Below, in pieces: positions 1 through 6,080 of a stretch of 7,381 nucleotides of DNA; the first letter of the stretch is position 1, and each line of letters begins with the position of its first letter. The notes beneath the pieces are model-generated. The model had not been told where the DNA came from, made no database searches, and worked only from the letters and a program-made list of their open reading frames with translations. A program made the position numbers and the translations under genes. The stretch comes from an uncultured Opitutaceae bacterium (GTDB lineage: Bacteria > Verrucomicrobiota > Verrucomicrobiia > Opitutales > Opitutaceae), in NCBI GenBank assembly GCA_937902865.1, contig CALFNJ010000276.1:1-7381 (forward strand). Reading direction: 5' to 3'.

Positions 1-1902
1 CAGTTCGGCGTGCGTGCCGCGCTCGATCACGCGGCCCTGGTCGAGCACGAGCACGAGGTCCGCGTGGCGAATCGTGCTGAGGCGGTGCGCGACGATGAAG
101 CTCGTGCGGCCGCGCAGCAGGCGCACCAGCGCCTCCTGCAGCCGCGCCTCGGTCAGCGCGTCGATCGAGCTCGTCGCCTCGTCCAGAATGACGAGCCGCG
201 GATCCGCCAGCATCGCCCGCGTGAAGCACACGAGTTGCCGCTGCCCAACCGACAGATTCGCGCCGCGTTCGCCGACCTCCGAGTGCAGTCCTTTCGGCAG
301 GGCCTCCAGAATATCCAGGCAGCCGAGCCGGGCCGCCGCGTCTCGCGCCTCCGCTTCCGAGGCTTCGGGCCGGCCGAGCCGGATGTTGTCGAGCACCGTG
401 CCGCTGAAGACGAAGTTCTGTTGCTGCACCATGCCCATCTGCCGGTGCAGCGAACGGCTCGTCAGCGTGCGGATCTCCTGGCCGTCGATGCGAAGCTCGC
501 CCGCCGTCGGCAGGTAGAACTTCGCGACGAGGTTGATGATCGAGCTCTTCCCGCTGCCGGTGTGCCCCACCAGCGCAATGTTCTGCCCCGGCGCCGCCGT
601 GAAGTTCACGTCGTGCAGCACCAGCCGCGAAGCGTCGTAGCCGAAGGAGACGTTCTTGAATTCAACGCGAACCCCCACTCTGGCCGCATCCGCGGCCAGA
701 GAAGTAACAGGTGACAAGTGGCCAAGTGCCAAGTCATCCAGCGCCGCAGGCGCGCTGTTTTCTTGGTACTTGTTACTTGGCACTTGGCTCTTCCCGACGC
801 TCGCGATCTGTCCGACCCGCGGGTCGGGCAGATCGCGGGCGTCGGGCGCATCTTCCCAATCCGGTTTCGTGTCGATCAGGCGGAAGACGCGCTCCGCGCC
901 GGCCATCGCGATCGCCGCCTGATTGTACTGGTTGCCGATGATCGCGATCGGAGCGAAGAATTGGTTCGCGAGCAGGAAGAACGTGATCAGGTCGCCGATC
1001 TCCATCGCATGGTGGAAGACCCGCCAGCCGCCGAAGAGCAAAAGGATCGCGACGAAGAACTGACTGTTCAGCTCGAGCAGCGGCGTGAGGATCGCCGAGG
1101 TCCGCGCCAGGGCGATGTTGTAGCGCGAGTGGTCGGCGAGCAGGCCGCGGAAGAGGCCGGCGTTCGTCTCCTGCCGCACGAAGCCTTGCGTGACGCGGAT
1201 GCCGTTCACCGACTCCGCCAGCGTCGCCGTGACCCGGCTGAAACTCTCTGAGGCGGCGCGCGAATAATAACTCAGCTTCACGCGGAAGTGGCGGTTGATC
1301 ATCCAGAGCACCGGCGCCATCGCCAGCACCACGAGGAAGAGCTGCCAGTCGCACCGGAGCATGACCACCGCCGTGAACATCATCTGCCCGAACTGGATCA
1401 CGCTCACGAACAGCACGTCCTGGATGCCGAGCCGCACCGACTCCACATCGCTCGTCACGCGGCCGATCACGCGGCCGATCTTCACCCGATGGAAAAAGCT
1501 CATCGGCTGCCGCTGCGTCCGCGCGAAGATGTCCGCGCGCAGGCCGTTCACCACCGTCTCGCCAATCTCGAGCGCGTAACGCTGGCGGAAGTGGAAAAGG
1601 CCGTCGGTCGAAACCGCCAGCAGCGCATAACCCGCCAGGCCCCAGTACACGCCGGTCATGTCGCCGCGGGAAATGGGTCCCTTGATGATGAGCGACATCA
1701 GCCAGGCGAAGGCGGGTAGTTGCGCGCTGCGGATCACCGACAGGGTGCACAGTGCCGTCAGCTTGCCCTTGACCGGCGTGGCGTAGGTGAAGAGCCGCCG
1801 GATCAGGCCCCATTCGAGCGGCTTGAACTGATCCTCATCCTCATCCGGATCGCGCGGGCGGCGGACGAGTCCGAAATCCTGGACCGGTGCCGGCGTCTTC
1901 AT
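1..1902 (-). CDS. ABC exporter half-transporter, catalytic-Glu subunit (3' end off window)
   Basis: The frame is open for 634 codons from ATG (1902-1900) to the window edge, so only the last few residues are missing. It is an inner-membrane fused TMD-NBD exporter that would use ATP to move an unknown substrate. Visible parts: an acidic N-terminus (DPDEDEDQ, residues 18-25); six hydrophobic segments between about 47 and 323; an unusually long linker (344-413); then the NBD. The NBD has Walker A GHTGSGKSS (446-454), Q-loop Gln494, signature LSVGQ (550-554), Walker B LVILDE with catalytic Glu575, D-loop SSID and H-loop His606. GERGANLSVGQRQL resembles the YheH/MdlB/BmrD branch of heterodimeric exporters. 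The start overlaps the upstream subunit's stop (ATGA), which implies translational coupling and a heterodimer. The linker carries three palindromic repeats without breaking the frame. The family is certain; the substrate (drug, lipid or peptide) is unknown. Confidence 0.93.
   Translation of the reverse strand, partial: MKTPAPVQDFGLVRRPRDPDEDEDQFKPLEWGLIRRLFTYATPVKGKLTALCTLSVIRSAQLPAFAWLMSLIIKGPISRGDMTGVYWGLAGYALLAVSTDGLFHFRQRYALEIGETVVNGLRADIFARTQRQPMSFFHRVKIGRVIGRVTSDVESVRLGIQDVLFVSVIQFGQMMFTAVVMLRCDWQLFLVVLAMAPVLWMINRHFRVKLSYYSRAASESFSRVTATLAESVNGIRVTQGFVRQETNAGLFRGLLADHSRYNIALARTSAILTPLLELNSQFFVAILLLFGGWRVFHHAMEIGDLITFFLLANQFFAPIAIIGNQYNQAAIAMAGAERVFRLIDTKPDWEDAPDARDLPDPRVGQIASVGKSQVPSNKYQENSAPAALDDLALGHLSPVTSLAADAARVGVRVEFKNVSFGYDASRLVLHDVNFTAAPGQNIALVGHTGSGKSSIINLVAKFYLPTAGELRIDGQEIRTLTSRSLHRQMGMVQQQNFVFSGTVLDNIRLGRPEASEAEARDAAARLGCLDILEALPKGLHSEVGERGANLSVGQRQLVCFTRAMLADPRLVILDEATSSIDALTEARLQEALVRLLRGRTSFIVAHRLSTIRHADLVLVLDQGRVIERGTHAEL
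678..701. repeat. Intragenic hairpin 1 (10-bp perfect stem)
   Basis: CTCTGGCCGC (678-687) and GCGGCCAGAG (692-701) are exact reverse complements around a 4-base loop. It lies inside the downstream ABC gene at the NBD end of the linker and is the first of three adjoining inverted repeats (678-846). Confidence 0.8.
702..789. repeat. Intragenic inverted repeat 2, built of 7-base units
   Basis: The left half is a run of AAGTNNC-type heptads: aagtaac (702), aggtgac (709), aagtggcc (716, eight bases), aagtgcc (724), aagtcat (731). The right half is the inverse type: cttggta (762), cttgtta (769), cttggca (776), cttggct (783). The 14-base arms 721-734 and 775-788 are perfect reverse complements, separated by a 40-base GC-rich centre. 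The repeat encodes part of the ABC linker (about residues 372-401). Confidence 0.8.
793..846. repeat. Intragenic 54-base near-perfect palindrome
   Basis: Each base from 793 to 819 pairs with its partner from 846 down to 820, except 801/838 and 811/828, which are T/G on the plus strand. The centre is CCCGCGGG, so there is almost no loop. It encodes about residues 353-370 of the downstream ABC subunit (PDARDLPDPRVGQIASVG). The 27-base arms are far longer than chance would give. Confidence 0.88.
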
Positions 1903-1914
1903 GCGGCCCCCTCC
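1899..1914 (-). promoter_or_regulatory. ATGA stop/start overlap with internal ribosome binding site
   Basis: The stop of the upstream ABC gene (TGA, 1901-1899) overlaps the start of the downstream one (ATG, 1902-1900). A strong GGAGG (minus strand, 1914-1910, inside GGGAGGGGG) sits 7 bases before the start, within the last codons of the upstream gene. This arrangement supports coupled translation and matched amounts of the two subunits. Confidence 0.8.
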
Positions 1915-3803
1915 CGGAGCTTGAGCTCCTGCAGTTCACGGTCGTCGACGAGCTGGAGGCTGGCGACGTGCAGGTACGGGCCCGGCACCTTCATCAGCTG
2001 TTCATGCGTGCCTTGCTGCATGATGCGGCCGGCCTCGAGCACGATGATGAAATCCGCGCGCCGCAGCGTGCTGAGGCGGTGCGCGACGATGAAGGTGGTG
2101 CGGCCCGCGATCGCGCGGTCGAGCGCCTCGAAGATCTCGTGCTCCGTCTCGCTGTCGATCGCCGCGGTCGGATCATCGAGCAGCAGCACCGCCGGCTCGA
2201 GCAGCACCGCGCGCGCGATCGCGAGGCGCTGGCGCTGGCCGCCGGACAGGGTGTTGCCGCTCTCGCCCAGAACCGTGTCATAGCCCTTCGGCAGGGTCAT
2301 GATGAAGTCGTGCGCCGCGGCGATCCGTGCGGCCTTTTCGATCTGCGCGGGCGTCGCGTCGGGATGGCCGAACGCGATATTCGCGGCCACCGTGTTGGAG
2401 AACAGGAAGCTCTCCTGGAACACGAGGCCGATGTTGCGCCGCAGGTCGTCGAGATGCAGCCGCCGCGCGTCGATGCCGTCCATCAGCAGCCGGCCCGCCG
2501 TCGGATCGAAGAAGCGCGGGATCAAACTCATCAGGACGCTCTTCCCCGCCCCGGTCGCGCCGAGGATCGCCACGCACTGGCCGGGCTTCACGTCGAGGTT
2601 GATGTCGCGCACCACCGCCTCCGCCCCGTCGTAGGCAAAGGAAAGGTTTTCAAATCGCACCGCGCCCTCGAGTCGCGGACGCCGGATCGCATCCGGCGGG
2701 CTCTTCACTTCGATCGGAGCATCGAGGATCTCGAATACGCGGCGCGCGCCGATCAGCGACTGCTGCACGGAGTTCACGATCGTGGCGACGTTGTTGACCT
2801 GACCAGAGAACTGCTCGAGCAGCCCGGCGAAGACCACGAGTCCGGCGCCGAGCGGCAGTTGTCCGTGGACCACGAGCCAGCCGCCATAGCCGATCAGGAC
2901 CATCATGTTGATCCGCGTCAGAAATCCCACCGCCGGCGAGAACAGGCTCATCCGCCAGCAGATGCCGTGCTGGTGGGTCAGGACCGCGTTGTTGGCGGCG
3001 TCGAACTGCGCGCGATTTTCTGCCTCGCGGCCGAAGCCCTTCGTCACGGCGATGCCCTGGATGCTTTCCGCCAGCACTTCGACCATCCGCTCCACCAGCG
3101 TGCGGTTGTGCATCATCTCCGGCTGCACCTTGCGCGAGAACCACGCGGTCAGGATCCAGAGCAGCGGTGTCGTCGCCAGGCAGGCCAGCGTCAGCCCGGG
3201 ACTCAGACTCGCCATGTAGATGATGTAGACCGTGAGCGAGATTGCCATGATCACGCTCTGCATCATGACCTGATCGACGAACATCCGCACCGACTGCACG
3301 TCGCCCGTGACGCGCGTGATGATCGAGCCCGTGGTATTCGCGTCGAAGAAGCGGAAGCTGAGGCGCTGGAGCTTTTCGTAGGCCTCGCCGCGCAGGTCGA
3401 CGACGAGCTTCTGCTGCACGAGCTTGTTGACGGAGACCGCGTAAACGTAGTTCAGCACCGCGCGGCTCAGTGCGAGAGCGAGGATCAAGCCGGCCAGCAG
3501 CCCAAGCACGTGCAGCGGCGGCCAGTCCTCCGGCAGACGGATATGAAAAAAGCTGGTGGCCTTGGTGCCGGCGGCGGCGGCGGCTCCCGAGGACGCGCCG
3601 GCAACCTTGTGTCGGATGTAATCGATGCCCAGGCCCGTGAAGCTCAGTCCGACAATGCCCATCGTCAGCAGCACGAGCTGGATGCCGAGCACCTGCAGGC
3701 AGTGCAGGCGGTAGCGCCAGGCCAGGCCGAACAGCCGCCGGATCAGCTCCCAGTTTCCGGGCGCCGCGGGAGGGCTGCTGGCAGGCGTGGACGCGAGCGA
3801 CAT
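1899..3803 (-). CDS. ABC exporter half-transporter, degenerate-site subunit
   Basis: A 634-residue TMD-NBD exporter subunit and the likely heterodimer partner of the downstream overlapping gene. Membrane segments lie near 35-58, 98-122, 178-198, 202-222, 290-312 and 316-332. Between TM1 and TM2 there is an Ala/Gly/Ser-rich stretch (69-80). The linker is short (361-382). The NBD has A-loop Tyr391, Walker A GATGAGKS (415-422), Q-loop Gln463, canonical LSGGQ (519-523), Walker B LLLDD with Asp544 where the catalytic Glu normally sits, D-loop AAID and His575. Glu-to-Asp at that site is the known mark of the degenerate subunit in heterodimeric exporters (BmrC, TmrB, TM287). I chose ATG 3803, giving MSLASTPASS and then LIRRLFGLAWRYR. 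A longer in-frame start at 3992 would translate a REP repeat and gives an atypical N-terminus. No clear Shine-Dalgarno is seen before 3803. Confidence 0.93.
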   Translation of the reverse strand: MSLASTPASSPPAAPGNWELIRRLFGLAWRYRLHCLQVLGIQLVLLTMGIVGLSFTGLGIDYIRHKVAGASSGAAAAAGTKATSFFHIRLPEDWPPLHVLGLLAGLILALALSRAVLNYVYAVSVNKLVQQKLVVDLRGEAYEKLQRLSFRFFDANTTGSIITRVTGDVQSVRMFVDQVMMQSVIMAISLTVYIIYMASLSPGLTLACLATTPLLWILTAWFSRKVQPEMMHNRTLVERMVEVLAESIQGIAVTKGFGREAENRAQFDAANNAVLTHQHGICWRMSLFSPAVGFLTRINMMVLIGYGGWLVVHGQLPLGAGLVVFAGLLEQFSGQVNNVATIVNSVQQSLIGARRVFEILDAPIEVKSPPDAIRRPRLEGAVRFENLSFAYDGAEAVVRDINLDVKPGQCVAILGATGAGKSVLMSLIPRFFDPTAGRLLMDGIDARRLHLDDLRRNIGLVFQESFLFSNTVAANIAFGHPDATPAQIEKAARIAAAHDFIMTLPKGYDTVLGESGNTLSGGQRQRLAIARAVLLEPAVLLLDDPTAAIDSETEHEIFEALDRAIAGRTTFIVAHRLSTLRRADFIIVLEAGRIMQQGTHEQLMKVPGPYLHVASLQLVDDRELQELKLREGAA

Positions 3804-3843
3804 TTGGAGCGGTAGCCTAGGTCGGTGAAGCGGCAACACACGA

Positions 3844-3873
3844 AATAATTTTGGCGCTGCCCGGATCAGCCAA
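3844..3873 (-). promoter_or_regulatory. Possible promoter of the ABC operon
   Basis: On the minus strand, TTGGCT (3873-3868) and ATTATT (3849-3844) are separated by 18 bases and lie about 40 bases before the chosen ATG at 3803. AAAATTATTT is the only clearly A/T-rich patch in this intergenic region. The match to the sigma-70 consensus is weak. Confidence 0.3.
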
Positions 3874-3947
3874 ACAGGCGATTCCCCGCCACAGAATCGA
3901 ACTGGCCTGCCCGGTTCCGGAAAAGAGAAAACCGCGCTCGAACAATA

Positions 3948-4040
3948 GGTGGAGCGCGTTGACCTCAACGCGCTGTTTGGCTTCGTCGACAATTTCTCTC
4001 GGACGGAGGTTGCAACGCGTTGGGGTCAACGCGTTCCACC
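3948..4040. repeat. REP-like inverted repeat pair (copy 1)
   Basis: Two 27-base units face each other. The left unit, 3948-3974, is GGTGGAGCGCGTTGA... with an internal 10-bp stem (3953-3962 with 3965-3974). The right unit, 4014-4040, is the inverse and ends ...GCGTTCCACC, with a 9-bp internal stem (4014-4022 with 4027-4035). The spacer is 39 bases. Each unit is a hairpin, and the two units are also largely complementary to each other. This is the layout of REP/BIME elements, which TnpA-REP (RAYT) proteins are known to spread. The pair lies between the ABC operon and the secreted-protein gene. There is no T-run, so it is not a classical terminator. Confidence 0.8.
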
Positions 4041-4061
4041 CCGAGCGCAGGCTTCCGTCAG

Positions 4062-4697
4062 CTAGCGCCGCTGGCCCGCCGGCGCGACATTGGCCCTCGG
4101 CGCTGCCGGAGCCGGCGCGGCCACGTTCGCGCCCGGCTGCCCAGGCTGCTGCTGCTGACGCAGGAGACGGCGGCGCTGCACCTCGGCCGCCCATTCATCC
4201 AGGCTGGCGCCCGCGGGCAGATTGGGCGGATTTCCCTGCACCGCCGGCGCCACCACGCTCGTGGCTCCCGGCACGAAGGGAACCGGCGCGGTCTGGACCA
4301 TGGGAATCGCCACGGAAACGGTCTTCGCTTCCCGAAGCGCGAGCACCAGCGAGCTGCCCTCATAGTCCACGGTGATCTGATCCGTGTTGCTGCCAATGAG
4401 TCGATGCGAGCGCACCAGATAAGGGCCGCTCTTTTCGTTCAGCCCCACCCAGGTCGCAGACTTCTTGCTCGTGTTGTAGATGCTGAAGCGCTCCGTGCCG
4501 TCGGTGGTCACCATGTAGCCGTGATACTCGATCGGCCCTCCTTTGGCCGCCGCCGGAGCCGCGGCGCCGGGAGCAAGAAACGGCGAGGAAATCGCCGCCG
4601 CCGATTCCGCCTGCAACCCCACCGCCGCCGTCAGCACGACGAGCAGCATGACGCCCGATCTCGCGGGCCGCCGGCATGGGGAAACTCTGGGATGCAT
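4062..4697 (-). CDS. Probable secreted protein of unknown function, paralogue of the 4837-5517 gene
   Basis: 211 residues; I do not recognise a named family. The start at ATG 4697 gives a basic N-terminus and a hydrophobic core (MLLVVLTAAVGLQA, 17-30) like a Sec signal peptide. AAGGTG lies 9 bases upstream. A longer in-frame start at 4889 would bury this signal. Residues 55-130 form the conserved core: PIEYHGYMVTTDGTERFSIY, then KKSATWVGLNE, DQITVDYEG and LVLALREAK, a pattern suggesting several short beta strands. From 131 the chain is Pro/Ala/Val-rich, followed by a charged stretch (DEWAAEVQRRRLLRQQQQ, 167-184) and a Pro/Ala/Gln tail. It lies downstream of its paralogue on the same strand with a 139-base gap, so tandem duplication is likely. 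Function unknown; a periplasmic or cell-surface location is inferred. Confidence 0.75.
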   Translation of the reverse strand: MHPRVSPCRRPARSGVMLLVVLTAAVGLQAESAAAISSPFLAPGAAAPAAAKGGPIEYHGYMVTTDGTERFSIYNTSKKSATWVGLNEKSGPYLVRSHRLIGSNTDQITVDYEGSSLVLALREAKTVSVAIPMVQTAPVPFVPGATSVVAPAVQGNPPNLPAGASLDEWAAEVQRRRLLRQQQQPGQPGANVAAPAPAAPRANVAPAGQRR

Positions 4698-4836
4698 GGG
4701 CAACGACACCTTAGGCCTCGGATTCGGTCGGTCAAAGGCCAATGACCGAGAGCCGACCGGTTTCCGCGAGGGGTTGTTCCTTGTCCTTTCGCGCGCGTTC
4801 CCTGCAGAAGCCCCGACTCGCGATGATCGGATGAAA
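4698..4836. other. Spacer between the two paralogous genes, with a small hairpin
   Basis: No gene is seen. CGGTCA (4729-4734) and TGACCG (4743-4748) form a 6-bp stem over an 8-base loop, and the flanking GGTCGG/CCGACC can pair further out. There is no T-run on the minus strand after it, so it is not a convincing terminator for the upstream gene. The AAGGTG ribosome-binding-like site of the downstream gene is at 4707-4712. Confidence 0.4.
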
Positions 4837-5517
4837 TTATTGCTGTCCGCGGGCCCCGCGGCGCCCGGCGCCCTGCTGCCCACCGCCATTGATGCGACCT
4901 TGCCGCTGCCCGGCCGGCTGGACCACCTGCTGGCCTTGCTGCGCCTGAAGAGCCGCGGCGGCCTGCTGCCGCTGGAGTTGCCGCTGCTGGAAATCCATCG
5001 CCGCCGCCTGAAGACGGGCCGCTTCCTGCGCCGAAGCCGCCGCCGTCATCGGCGCCTGGGCCGCCGCGACGCCCGGTCCGCCATTGCCCCGCGGGCCAAA
5101 GTTTCCGGGAGCACCTCCTGCCCGGCCGGCGAAAGCCTGGGTTCCCGCCGGCGCGGCGGAGGCGATCTTCGCCTGCTTCAGCGCCAGCGTCAGATGGGTG
5201 CCCTGATAGTCCACGGTCACCTGGTCCACCGAATTCTCCTGCTTGTACGAGCGCACGACAAACGGATAGCCCGTCTCGTTGAGCTTCACCCAGGCGGCGG
5301 TCTTCTTCGCGGGATCGTAAATGCTGAACCGCTCTCCATCCGGCGTCACCATGTAGCCGTGCAGCTCGATCGGCGCGGTGCTGGTCGCCGCCGCGGATGC
5401 TCCGGACGCTGACAGAAACGGGGAAGTAATCCCCGCGGCGGCACGCGCTTCGACGGCAGCCAGAAGCAGCAATCCGACGCAGCCGGACAGACGAAGAAAA
5501 GAGACGCGCGAATCCAT
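4837..5517 (-). CDS. Probable secreted protein of unknown function with Gln-rich tail
   Basis: 226 residues; no named family recognised. The start at ATG 5517 gives MDSRVSFLRL and then a hydrophobic stretch with ARA before AAG (about residues 23-28), a good Sec signal and cleavage site. The core, residues 49-120, contains PIELHGYMVTPDGERFSIYD, KKTAAWVKLNETG, VDQVTVDYQG and LTLALKQAKIAS. It matches the core of the 4062-4697 product at more than half of positions by eye. Both mature proteins begin with I(T/S)SPFL. The tail differs: Gly-rich (131-150), then Ala/Gln-rich (QQRQLQRQQAAAALQAQQGQ, 177-196), ending in Gly/Arg/Gln. The core's alternating hydrophobic pattern recalls small beta domains of secretion or pilus proteins such as PilP/GspC, but that is only a guess. 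It is first in a probable two-gene unit. Confidence 0.78.
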   Translation of the reverse strand: MDSRVSFLRLSGCVGLLLLAAVEARAAAGITSPFLSASGASAAATSTAPIELHGYMVTPDGERFSIYDPAKKTAAWVKLNETGYPFVVRSYKQENSVDQVTVDYQGTHLTLALKQAKIASAAPAGTQAFAGRAGGAPGNFGPRGNGGPGVAAAQAPMTAAASAQEAARLQAAAMDFQQRQLQRQQAAAALQAQQGQQVVQPAGQRQGRINGGGQQGAGRRGARGQQ

Positions 5518-5528
5518 GGGGGTTCCAG

Positions 5529-5556
5529 ACCCTATGACGCCTCTGGGAGGGGTCAA
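5529..5556 (-). promoter_or_regulatory. Possible promoter for the secreted-protein pair
   Basis: On the minus strand, TTGACC (5556-5551), a 16-base spacer, then TAGGGT (5534-5529). The -35 is good and the -10 poor. It ends only 11 bases before the ATG at 5517, so the transcript would be nearly leaderless, which fits the lack of a clear Shine-Dalgarno there. Weak evidence. Confidence 0.25.
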
Positions 5557-5571
5557 GTAACGCCCTATTCG

Positions 5572-5676
5572 GCATTTCACCACAGAGACACAGAGGCACC
5601 GAGAAATCCGAAACCGATTTCCCGGCACAAAGCACGGACATCAGCTCCGTGCCGCCGTGTCTCTGGGGTGAAATGC
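5572..5676. repeat. 105-base inverted repeat with CACAGAGACACAGAGGCAC-type arms
   Basis: The left arm 5572-5603 and right arm 5645-5676 are reverse complements at 28 of 32 positions; the outer 20 bases match at 19. A second hairpin, GCACGGA (5632-5638) with TCCGTGC (5646-5652), lies inside. The arm sequence is a widespread dispersed repeat type in environmental bacterial genomes (from memory). It fills the gap between the divergent secreted-protein and RRM genes, and no gene is seen in it. Confidence 0.8.
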
Positions 5677-5771
5677 GGTGATCCGACACTTCCCCGAAAT
5701 AGCCTTGCCTCGCTCCTTTGCGATTCAACGCTGACCCGCTCGCTTCCTCGCTTCGTCTTCGTCCACCGTTC

Positions 5772-6074
5772 ATGCAAACCAAGCTTTACGTCGGCAACCT
5801 GCCGTTTTCCTCCACCGCGCTCGAGCTGCAGGGACTTTTTTCCGAAGTCGGCGCCGTGGCCGCCATCGACTTGGTTTTCGACAAGGTCACCGGCCGTCCG
5901 CGCGGCTTTGCCTTCGTGACCATGGCAACGCCGGAGGAAGCCCAGGCCGCGATCGCCAAGCTGCACGGCCATGCCCTCGACGGCCGCAAGCTCACCGTCA
6001 GCGAAGCGCGCCCTTCCACCGAGCGCCCCGCCGCACCCGCGGATCGCCGTGGCGGTCACCCTCCGCGCCGCTGA
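5772..6074 (+). CDS. Small RNA-binding protein with a single RRM domain
   Basis: 100 residues, the usual size of bacterial single-RRM proteins (about 80-120). The RRM fills residues 3-80. RNP2 is KLYVGNLPF (4-12) and RNP1 is RGFAFVTM (about 44-51), with the aromatic residues that stack on RNA bases (Tyr6, Phe46, Phe48). Then comes AAIAKLHGHALDGRKLTVSEA, the usual helix 2 and strand 4. The tail (81-100) is Pro/Arg-rich and ends PPRR, probably adding RNA affinity. I chose ATG 5772 because the RRM begins at once; the in-frame ATG at 5718 adds an unrelated stretch. No Shine-Dalgarno is seen. The leader at about 5731-5771 is pyrimidine-rich. It is transcribed alone, divergent from the secreted-protein genes and convergent with mgtE. 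In cyanobacteria such proteins are cold-induced; no role can be read from this sequence. Confidence 0.92.
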   Translation: MQTKLYVGNLPFSSTALELQGLFSEVGAVAAIDLVFDKVTGRPRGFAFVTMATPEEAQAAIAKLHGHALDGRKLTVSEARPSTERPAAPADRRGGHPPRR

Positions 6075-6080
6075 CTCCGG

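Noticed and set aside
793..846. Rho-independent terminator or pseudogenising insertion in the downstream ABC gene
   Set aside because: No T-run follows on either strand, and the ABC frame stays open across it with the complete NBD motifs after it.
73..2094. Identical 28-base stretch at 73-100 and 2067-2094
   Set aside because: It encodes the H-loop (VAHRLST) region of the two ABC paralogues. Shared protein constraint and codon bias explain it better than a mobile repeat.
1887..3815. Long open frame on the plus strand (642 codons) opposite the upstream ABC gene
   Set aside because: It is antisense to a gene with every ABC motif. The translation is Arg/His/Asp-rich with no domain, a usual artefact in high-GC DNA.
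3804..3992. N-terminal extension of the upstream ABC subunit to an ATG at 3992
   Set aside because: The extra 63 residues are encoded by the REP-like unit and intergenic DNA (ALRSTRSTYCS...), and exporter homology begins just after ATG 3803.
4698..4889. Longer start at 4889 for the downstream secreted-protein gene
   Set aside because: It would place the signal peptide 80 residues inside the protein and overlap the upstream paralogue's end; ATG 4697 gives a normal signal and a nearby AAGGTG.
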